Positions 6,028-11,307 of a stretch of 11,307 nucleotides of DNA are shown piece after piece. This DNA is from Gammaproteobacteria bacterium (GTDB lineage: Bacteria; Pseudomonadota; Gammaproteobacteria; Chromatiales; Chromatiaceae): positions 1 to 11,307 of the forward strand of contig JADWMH010000050.1 in assembly GCA_015767355.1 (NCBI GenBank), written 5' to 3'. Made by a program: the position numbers and the translations under genes. The notes beneath the pieces are model-generated. The model saw only the letters and a list, made by a program, of their open reading frames with translations. It made no database searches and was not told the DNA's origin. Numbering within the stretch: position 1 is the stretch's first letter; each line of letters starts with the position of its first letter.

Positions 6028-7737
6028 ATGAGTCACGATTTTGATGTGTGCGTAATCGGCAGCGGCGCCGGCGGTGGACCTGTCGCCTACGCCCTGGCAG
6101 AAGCCGGGTATTCTGTGGTGGTGCTGGAGAAAGGGCCGTGGTTCACCGAGGAGGATTACTACAAGGATGAGCTTGCATGCTGTATCCGCAACGCCTACAC
6201 CCCGGATCTAAAGGAGCAGAGTCATGTGGTTGAGACAGAGCTGGATGAGGGGGGGTGGAGACGAAGGGAAACAGCGCAAGATACCTCCTGGAATTTATGG
6301 AACGGAAATGTCGTGGGCGGTTCGTCGAACTTCATGAGCGGCTTCTTCCATCGTCTCAAACCCGTTGATTTCAAACAGCTCTCGACCTTTGGCCCCATCG
6401 AGGGAGCGAATGTGGTGGACTGGCCCATCAGCTATGACGACCTCGAGCCTTACTACACCAAGGTGGAGCATGTTGTTGGCGTATCCGGCAGGGTGGTCGA
6501 TCATCCTCACCAGGAACCGCGCAGCACACCTGATTTTCCCTATCCTCCGACAGCAGAACACCCCGTTTCAGGGCTGATTGACCAGGCATGTGACAAGCTG
6601 GGCGTCCACTCTGTACCAATGCCGCGCGCCATTCTCTCGAAGCCGGATCTGGGGCGTCAAAGCTGCAGCTACAACGGCTACTGCGGAAGTTACGGCTGTG
6701 CGACTGGCGCCAAGGGGAGTTCACGGGCGGCGCTGCTGAACCACGCTGTCGCCGGCGGTCGCTGTAAAATTCTGCCCGATTCCCATGTGATTCGCCTGCA
6801 AAGTGACAGTAGCGGCCAGATTACGGCAGTGGAGTATCGTGATAAAAACGATGTAGTAAAACATATCGATGCCGCACTTTATGTGGTGGCCTGCCAGGCT
6901 GTAGAGACGTCGCGCCTGCTGTTGAACTCAACGGGTGAGAAACATCCGCATGGTCTGGCCAACAACAGCGGCCAGGTCGGAAAAAATTTGCTTTTTGCCG
7001 GCGGAGGCGCAGGTTCAGGACGGCTGCGTTATGCCGATTTTCCCGCTGAAAAGAGAGATGAGATGCGCCAGATCGGCCCCTTTATCAACCGATCCATATA
7101 TGATTACTATGTCATTGATGACGCTGACTTTGGAGAGAAGCAAAAGGGAGGCACCATCGACTTCGTACACCTGCACCCCAATCCGGTCTCGCGTGCAACC
7201 AGGCAGATGCGCGGATCAGACGGGTTGCTGTGGGGCAAGCCGCTGAAACGCAGGCTGGAACAGCACTTTCGCGAAAGCAGCTATATCAAAATCGAGGCAT
7301 TCTGCGACTGGTTGCCGGTCGATGACTGCTTTGTCTCACTGGATTCAAAGGTCAGGGACAAGTGGGATATGCCGGTGGCAAAGGCGCGCCTGGGCTTTCA
7401 TGTGCGCAATTTGCAGGTGGGTTGGTACCTGGCATCAAAAGGCGCTGAAGTTCTGAAGGCAATGGGGGCTGAAAATGTGGTGTCTTTTGCTTCGGGCTCA
7501 CCACCTTTGAATCTCATGGCCGGTGGATGCCGTTTTGGCGATGACCCCGAAACTTCAGTGTTGAATGCAGACTGCCGGGCGCACGATGTCGACAACCTCT
7601 ACATCACTGATGGCAGTTTTATGCCAAGTGCTGGCAGTGCGCCTTTCACCTGGACCATATACGCCAACGCTTTTCGTGTTGCCGACAAGATCATAGAGCG
7701 GCTTGGCGGCAACAAATTTCAATCTCTATCAAGTTAA
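6028..7737 (+). CDS. GMC-family FAD oxidoreductase (large subunit)
   Basis: The 569-residue flavoprotein belongs to the glucose-methanol-choline family. The start at 6028 puts the FAD-binding Rossmann motif (VIGSGAGGG, residues 9-17, with Glu34 for the ribose) at the N-terminus. An in-frame ATG at 5908 would overlap the previous gene and add non-homologous sequence. Other landmarks are GNVVGGSSNFM (93-103), DWPISYDDLEPYY (131-143), a Cys-rich segment with Cys213, Cys219 and Cys224 before GAKGSSRAALL, and a C-terminal GMC domain (DNLYITDGSFMPSAGSAPF). There is no signal peptide, so export with the Tat partner upstream is expected. The usual HxxGT catalytic block reads NLMAGGCRFG with no histidine, and the second catalytic position (His or Asn before Pro) appears to be Ala. 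The substrate is unknown; a sugar acid or alcohol is the family default. Confidence 0.88.
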   Translation: MSHDFDVCVIGSGAGGGPVAYALAEAGYSVVVLEKGPWFTEEDYYKDELACCIRNAYTPDLKEQSHVVETELDEGGWRRRETAQDTSWNLWNGNVVGGSSNFMSGFFHRLKPVDFKQLSTFGPIEGANVVDWPISYDDLEPYYTKVEHVVGVSGRVVDHPHQEPRSTPDFPYPPTAEHPVSGLIDQACDKLGVHSVPMPRAILSKPDLGRQSCSYNGYCGSYGCATGAKGSSRAALLNHAVAGGRCKILPDSHVIRLQSDSSGQITAVEYRDKNDVVKHIDAALYVVACQAVETSRLLLNSTGEKHPHGLANNSGQVGKNLLFAGGGAGSGRLRYADFPAEKRDEMRQIGPFINRSIYDYYVIDDADFGEKQKGGTIDFVHLHPNPVSRATRQMRGSDGLLWGKPLKRRLEQHFRESSYIKIEAFCDWLPVDDCFVSLDSKVRDKWDMPVAKARLGFHVRNLQVGWYLASKGAEVLKAMGAENVVSFASGSPPLNLMAGGCRFGDDPETSVLNADCRAHDVDNLYITDGSFMPSAGSAPFTWTIYANAFRVADKIIERLGGNKFQSLSS

Positions 7738-7749
7738 GGAACCGTAACC

Positions 7750-8190
7750 ATGAAATATTACCTGTTAGCCATTGTATTGATGCTTCCCATGATCGCCAAT
7801 GCGGAATCCGATATCATCAGCAAAGAGAGCGCCCATGATGTACAGCAGACCATGGATAAACTCGAGGCGAAGCTAAAAGAGAACGATGTTCACATCTTTG
7901 CCCGCATCGACCACAAGATGAATGCCGCAGAAGTTGGTATGACACTGGGAAATTCACAGCTTCTGATTTTCGGCAAGCCGCAAGCAGGCACCAAGATCAT
8001 GCTGAATGACATGGCGGCCGGACTGGATCTGCCGATGAAAATCCTGGTGTATACAGCTCCCGATGGAACAACCTGGCTGACATATCGCAATCCGCAGTGG
8101 CTGAAGAAGGATTATGCTCTGGATGAGTGTGTCGTCATTGGAAAGCTGGAAACAACACTGGATAAGTTGACCTCTGCAGTTGTAAAATAA
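7750..8190 (+). CDS. Periplasmic DUF302 protein
   Basis: The 146-residue protein has a Sec signal peptide (MKYYLLAIVLMLPMIANA, cleavage before ES) and one DUF302 domain (PF03625). Family landmarks are HIFARIDHKMNAAEVG, QLLIFGKPQAGTKIM, LDLPMKILVYTAPDG and TWLTYRNPQWL. The biochemical role of DUF302 is not established. The fold is a small alpha/beta unit thought to bind ligands. AAGGA at 7736-7740 overlaps the stop codon of the GMC gene and lies nine bases before the ATG, so the genes are translated from one message. The mature form has a single cysteine in DECVVIG. Its position makes it the fourth exported product of the operon. Confidence 0.87.
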   Translation: MKYYLLAIVLMLPMIANAESDIISKESAHDVQQTMDKLEAKLKENDVHIFARIDHKMNAAEVGMTLGNSQLLIFGKPQAGTKIMLNDMAAGLDLPMKILVYTAPDGTTWLTYRNPQWLKKDYALDECVVIGKLETTLDKLTSAVVK

Positions 8191-8250
8191 TGTAACTCTT
8201 CAATAACCCCATGTGCTTGATTCTGCATAGGATGTGTCGAGGTACGAGGC

Positions 8251-8277
8251 GCATCAATATCTGCGCAAAATTGATGC
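8251..8277. repeat. Perfect 8-bp inverted repeat upstream of dioxygenase gene
   Basis: GCATCAAT (8251-8258) and ATTGATGC (8270-8277) are separated by 11 bases containing the palindrome TGCGCA. There is no following T-run, so it is not a terminator. It may be an operator or an mRNA hairpin between the DUF302 and dioxygenase genes. Confidence 0.5.
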
Positions 8278-8331
8278 CATGCACGGGCTTTTTGATAGGT
8301 TTCCATGCTCATCCCCCGGGAGTTGATTATA

Positions 8332-9201
8332 GTGAAGAACAGCCCATTCCATCCTGACAATGAGAGCGCCTACCAGCAGTGGCGCAGGCAGAAGTTGGAG
8401 CAGGTTCCTGCTTCAATTGAGCAGTTGATCGTCGAAGTGAAAGATCTGAAGCAGCCGACTGCTGCTGAAATCAGCGCCATTACAGAGTATTGTGCGCGCT
8501 CGAATATGGCGGTCTATGCAACGGCTGGCGCTGCCGATAAGCAGGCATTGATGACATTTGCCGCCTGTTTTGGCCTCAAACGTCTGGATCGTAATGAGGG
8601 GGCGGATGATGTGGGCATCACTTCGTTGACCGTCTCTGATGATGCAGGCTGGCGCAAAACCTATATCCCTTACACCAATAGGCCTATCAGCTGGCATACC
8701 GACGGCTATTACAATACCCTGGAGCAGCAGATCCGTGGATTGATGCTCTTTTGTGAAAGGGCTGCAGAAGAGGGTGGTGAGAATGCATTAATGGATCATG
8801 AACTCGCCTGGCTGCATCTCCGTGATATCAATCCGGATTACATCCGCGCCCTGATGCAGCCTGATGTGATGCTTATCCCCGCCAATGAAGTGGATGACAA
8901 GATCGTACGGCCTGATCGAACCGGTCCGGTGTTCTCTATCGATCAGCATGGTCATTTGCACATGCGCTATACCGCGCGTCAACGCAATATCCAGTGGAAG
9001 GATGATGTGCTGACCCGGGAAGCTGTTGCAGCACTGCAAGAGTTGCTGAACTCGGAATCAGCGTGGATCTACCGGGCAACGCTGCAGCCGGGCCAGGGGC
9101 TGATCTGCAATAATGTGCTGCATGACCGCACGGGCTTCACGGATTCGGAACAGCACAGGCGGCTGCTCTACAGGCTGCGTTTCTATGACAGGATGAACTG
9201 A
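8332..9201 (+). CDS. TauD/TfdA-family Fe(II)/2-oxoglutarate dioxygenase
   Basis: The 289-residue protein has the TauD fold motifs. HTDGYY supplies His122 and Asp124 of the iron-binding facial triad. VLHDRTGF supplies the distal His264. The Arg-rich RRLLYRLRFYD near the C-terminus supplies the 2-oxoglutarate-binding arginine. Family members hydroxylate small molecules, often releasing sulfite, or act on trimethyl-lysine or butyrobetaine-like substrates; which applies here is unknown. I chose GTG at 8332 because GGGAG (8318-8322) sits nine bases upstream and the protein then begins near the typical SPFHPDNESAYQQWR start. An in-frame ATG at 8305 would give 298 residues but has no ribosome binding site. 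No terminator separates it from the DUF302 gene 141 bases upstream, so it may be read through from that operon. Confidence 0.85.
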   Translation: MKNSPFHPDNESAYQQWRRQKLEQVPASIEQLIVEVKDLKQPTAAEISAITEYCARSNMAVYATAGAADKQALMTFAACFGLKRLDRNEGADDVGITSLTVSDDAGWRKTYIPYTNRPISWHTDGYYNTLEQQIRGLMLFCERAAEEGGENALMDHELAWLHLRDINPDYIRALMQPDVMLIPANEVDDKIVRPDRTGPVFSIDQHGHLHMRYTARQRNIQWKDDVLTREAVAALQELLNSESAWIYRATLQPGQGLICNNVLHDRTGFTDSEQHRRLLYRLRFYDRMN

Positions 9202-9220
9202 GATCCTGCATTTTCCATTT

Positions 9221-9300
9221 CGCGGCCAGAGGGCCGCTCCTACAAGATATTCGGATGCGTGTGCGTGCATTGGTGTAGGAGCGGTCTTCTGACCGCGATG
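9221..9300. repeat. Inverted pair of REP-like palindromes (REPIN/BIME)
   Basis: The left copy (9221-9244) contains stem GCGGCC/GGCCGC with loop AGAG. The right copy (9274-9300) contains TGTAGGAGCGGTCTTCTGAC with stem GCGGTC/GACCGC. The copies are in opposite orientation, 29 bases apart. Across the 24-base core they differ at three places, two of which are a compensating base-pair change in the stem. GTAGGAGCG-type palindromes are known REP elements in gammaproteobacteria. The pair lies between convergent genes and may also end both transcripts. Confidence 0.85.
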
Positions 9301-9315
9301 CAACATCTGCTGAAA

Positions 9316-9906
9316 CTACAACAGACTGCGAATGCTTTTGCTGACTTCATCAGTCGAAGTGCCATGCGCCAGTGAAAAGCGCAGTTTGCCGCTCTTGCCG
9401 ATGATGTAGGTGTAGGAGGTATGATCGACTGAATAGTCAGCCTCTGAAGCGGATTTAACAATATTGTAGCCGACGCCATATTTTTTCACAGCCGCATCGA
9501 TCTGCTCTCTGGAGCCTGTGGCGCCAATGATGTTTTGATGGAAATAGCCGGCATAGGTCTTGAGGTGTTTCAGGGTATCGCGTTCAGGGTCAACACTGAC
9601 AAACACGGCTTGAACCTGCTGCAGTTCCTCTGCGGTGAGTTCGTTCAGGGTGACTGACAGCAGCGACAGGGATGTCGGGCAGATATCCGGGCAAAATGTG
9701 TAGCCGAAGTAGAGCACGACTACCTTGTTGCGGTAATCGTTGAGGGTGACGGGGCCATCAGCGGATTGCAATGAAAATTCACCGCCGGTTGGTCCTGTGG
9801 TCAGCGTGGAATCAGCATCACCGCCGCCAGGTTCCCAGAACAGCAGCAGCCACACGAGCACGATGACCAGCCCTGCGACAACGACTTGAGTGATTTTATT
9901 ATTCAT
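9316..9906 (-). CDS. SCO1/SenC copper chaperone
   Basis: The 196-residue protein has one N-terminal membrane anchor (residues about 7-24) and a periplasmic thioredoxin-like SCO domain (PF02630). The copper site is complete: Cys72 and Cys76 in YTFCPDICPTSL, and His162 in VDHTSYTYIIG. VSVDPERDT (104-112) is a family hallmark. SCO proteins deliver copper to, or reduce the cysteines of, the CuA site of cytochrome c oxidase, or take part in copper homeostasis. Its ATG overlaps the TGA of the upstream gene by four bases (ATGA), which implies translational coupling and explains the absent Shine-Dalgarno. It is the last gene of the minus-strand copper operon. Confidence 0.93.
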   Translation of the reverse strand: MNNKITQVVVAGLVIVLVWLLLFWEPGGGDADSTLTTGPTGGEFSLQSADGPVTLNDYRNKVVVLYFGYTFCPDICPTSLSLLSVTLNELTAEELQQVQAVFVSVDPERDTLKHLKTYAGYFHQNIIGATGSREQIDAAVKKYGVGYNIVKSASEADYSVDHTSYTYIIGKSGKLRFSLAHGTSTDEVSKSIRSLL

Positions 9907-10376
9907 GGCGAGGCAGGGCTTTTATCGGTGTAGAAACGAAAGGGCGCCATCACAGTTCCCTTGTCAGTTTCAAGCAGCAGTCGCGCCTCCCACTCCATGC
10001 GCTGCAGAATGCATACCGGCAGTGTGGTGCTCCCTTCGAAGCGGTTGTTGCTGACTCGCTTCAATTGCGGGCGGTTGTAACCCATATTCATGCCGATGCC
10101 AACGAAGTCGATTTCGGCGGCAGTGATCTCGAAGTCGCGCACGCTGACTGTGAGTGACAGCGGTTTCATCAGTGGTGTCGAGCGTGGTTCAATCGAGAAT
10201 TCGATGCTGCCGCCAGATGGCAGCTCAGCTTGACAGGGTCCGTCTCTGAGTTCGCAGTCTGGGTTGCTTGCGGCCAGCTGAGTCACGCTTTTTTGCGTGG
10301 CATTGTTGAGCTTGTAACCAACCACCGCAGCTATGCCGAATAGAAGCAGGGCGACAATGAGCTTTGTTTTATTCAT
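9903..10376 (-). CDS. Membrane-anchored periplasmic protein paired with SCO
   Basis: The 157-residue protein has an N-terminal transmembrane helix (MNKTKLIVALLLFGIAAVVG) and a beta-rich periplasmic part. Notable segments are NPDCELRDGPCQAELPSGG (two cysteines), GIGMNMGYNRPQL and LPVCILQRMEWEARLLLE. I recall uncharacterised proteins of this pattern next to SCO genes in gammaproteobacteria. The Met/Asn-rich loop and general layout resemble FixH/YtkA-type copper or oxidase assembly proteins, but that is inference. I chose the ATG at 10376; an open frame reaches 10517 but runs through a repetitive element and lacks coding character. Its stop overlaps the SCO start by four bases. Confidence 0.75.
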   Translation of the reverse strand: MNKTKLIVALLLFGIAAVVGYKLNNATQKSVTQLAASNPDCELRDGPCQAELPSGGSIEFSIEPRSTPLMKPLSLTVSVRDFEITAAEIDFVGIGMNMGYNRPQLKRVSNNRFEGSTTLPVCILQRMEWEARLLLETDKGTVMAPFRFYTDKSPASP

Positions 10377-10411
10377 GCATAACCAAGTTTGGATGTAGTC
10401 AATACAACCGT

Positions 10412-10503
10412 CGTAGGGGGGATAAGCGATAGCGCATCCACCATGTGTTGATGCATTGGCTACATCCATGGAGGACGCAAAAAGACGCCTTATCCACCCT
10501 GCA
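10412..10503. repeat. Imperfect inverted repeat of the GTAGGGTGGATAA type
   Basis: The left arm (10412-10428) reads CGTAGGGGGGATAAGCG. The right arm (10486-10503), complemented, reads TGCAGGGTGGATAAGGCG. Inner arms also match imperfectly: GCGCATCCACCATG against GCGTCCTCCATGG. The GTAGGGTGGATAAGCG...GCGCATCCACC wording is that of a short repeat I recall from intergenic regions of many gammaproteobacteria, probably a MITE or REP-like element. This copy is degenerate and lies inside the copper operon. Confidence 0.7.
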
Positions 10504-10523
10504 GAATTGGCTGCCAATTATTC

Positions 10524-11307
10524 CTATTTTGCCGCACCCGCGTAGATCCCCATCAGCTTGTTCCACTGATCGTCATTCAGGATAGCACGCAGGTTATCGA
10601 CACACATGATCTTGGTGCGGATGATTTTCTGGCGGGTATCGAGAATCGTCAGGGTCATCTTGTCGAGATCGTCTCTGGATGCGCCTTTGAGTACGGCATC
10701 ATGCAGCTGTTTTTCCGTGCTGGTAATGACGCCGACCCACTCCCACACGCGTGGCTGATGGACATCCGCCCACTGCTTGAGCGCTTTCATCTGCTCGCCA
10801 TTCAACGCCAGCTGCTTTGCGTTTTTCTTTACAATTCCCATTAAATTTGGCATCGGGCTGGCATGTTTCATCTGTTTCATGTCGCCCATACCCCCTTTTT
10901 TACCCATCTCCTTTTTCATCATGCCCATGCCGGCAAGAATTTTCTTGACGGGGGCCTTGACGACCTGTTCGGAGCCGTCGTCAAAGATGAGCTTGATGTC
11001 GACAATGTCGCCCACATTCAGTGCTCTGGTCAAGCCGATCATCATGATATGCAGTCCGCCGGGCTTGAGTGCAGTCGTAGAGCCTTTGGTAATATCGATC
11101 TTCTCGACTTCACGCATCTGCATCATGCCGTCTTTATGCACATGCTCGTGCAGTTCCACATTTTTAGCGGCATCACTCTCTGCACGAACCAGTGAACGGT
11201 CGCTGTCGCTGTCATTTTTCAATGAGAGAAAGGCGCCGGTGACTTTCTGCCCCGGCGGCATGGCGCGCACATAGGGGTCGATAACGATAACGGCATCAGC
11301 AGCAACG
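10524..11307 (-). CDS. PCu(A)C copper chaperone fused to Spy/CpxP-like domain, 5' partial
   Basis: The frame runs off the right edge, so the signal peptide is not visible; 260 residues are seen, starting VAADAVIVIDPYVRAMPPGQ. Residues 5-125 form a PCu(A)C domain (PF04314) and keep the published copper motif HX10MX21HXM exactly (His53, Met64, His86, Met88), with extra histidines at 55 and 57. Residues about 125-157 are a Met/Lys/Gly-rich linker with one His. Residues 158-257 are helical with LNGEQ (168-172) and LNDDQ (243-247), the spacing and wording of LTxxQ repeats in Spy/CpxP periplasmic proteins. PCu(A)C gives Cu(I) to the CuA site of oxidases together with SCO. Normal PCu(A)C proteins stop after the first domain, so the fusion is unusual. 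A second cysteine-free copper-binding surface is possible in the linker. Confidence 0.85.
   Translation of the reverse strand, partial: VAADAVIVIDPYVRAMPPGQKVTGAFLSLKNDSDSDRSLVRAESDAAKNVELHEHVHKDGMMQMREVEKIDITKGSTTALKPGGLHIMMIGLTRALNVGDIVDIKLIFDDGSEQVVKAPVKKILAGMGMMKKEMGKKGGMGDMKQMKHASPMPNLMGIVKKNAKQLALNGEQMKALKQWADVHQPRVWEWVGVITSTEKQLHDAVLKGASRDDLDKMTLTILDTRQKIIRTKIMCVDNLRAILNDDQWNKLMGIYAGAAK

Noticed and set aside
8112..8360. Minus-strand 82-residue frame spanning the gap before the dioxygenase
   Set aside because: It overlaps the end of the DUF302 gene and the dioxygenase start. No promoter or clear family match is seen, so it is treated as chance.
10377..10517. 47-residue upstream extension of the SCO-partner protein
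   Set aside because: It is encoded by a degenerate intergenic repeat and precedes a clear membrane anchor that should be at the N-terminus.
10777..11274. Plus-strand 165-residue hydrophobic frame opposite the PCu(A)C fusion
   Set aside because: It is the antisense of a Met/Lys-rich coding region, which naturally reads as Phe/His/Leu. It has no ribosome site, and the minus strand shows an exact copper-binding motif.
1..11307. tRNA, rRNA, riboswitch or insertion-sequence transposase
   Set aside because: I saw no cloverleaf, rRNA signature or transposase motif on either strand. A covariance-model scan could overturn this.

Overview
The window looks like chromosomal DNA from a gammaproteobacterial sulfur oxidiser. 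Base composition is moderate and genes are packed in short operons. The left end carries secreted, low-complexity proteins resembling sulfur globule envelope proteins (Sgp family). The right end carries a copper/cytochrome-oxidase assembly module, and two kinds of short inverted repeat sit between genes. The taxonomic call is an inference from gene content, not from a marker gene.

Left region (1-2620): the 3' end of one Sgp-like gene is followed by a full paralogue. Each has its own near-identical rho-independent terminator. A long leader region follows, then a secreted 359-residue protein of Arg/Ala/Glu/Met-rich coiled-coil repeats that ends in the same kind of Ala/Pro tail as the Sgp-like proteins. 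All three look like exported structural proteins, plausibly of sulfur inclusions.

Middle region (2759-4981): a Na/Pi-cotransporter-family protein with a PhoU-like tail has a perfect TATAAT box six bases before its ATG, suggesting a leaderless mRNA. It converges, over a bidirectional terminator, with a 43-codon minus-strand ORF that encodes a very acidic protein and has its own promoter and ribosome binding site.

Operon region (4982-9201): five plus-strand genes encode a periplasmic thioredoxin-like protein, a Tat-exported gluconate-dehydrogenase-subunit-3-like protein, a GMC-type FAD oxidoreductase, a periplasmic DUF302 protein and, after a 141-base gap, a TauD/TfdA-type Fe(II)/2-oxoglutarate dioxygenase. 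The first four are tightly spaced and look like one periplasmic redox unit. The GMC protein has no signal peptide, so it probably rides out with the Tat subunit. It also seems to lack the usual catalytic histidine.

Right region (9221-11307): a pair of inverted REP-like palindromes separates the dioxygenase from a minus-strand copper operon. In transcription order this is a PCu(A)C copper chaperone fused to a Met-rich linker and a Spy/CpxP-like helical domain (5' end outside the window), a short intergenic repeat resembling a MITE, a membrane-anchored SCO-partner protein, and SCO1/SenC. Together these probably deliver copper to a respiratory oxidase or buffer periplasmic copper.
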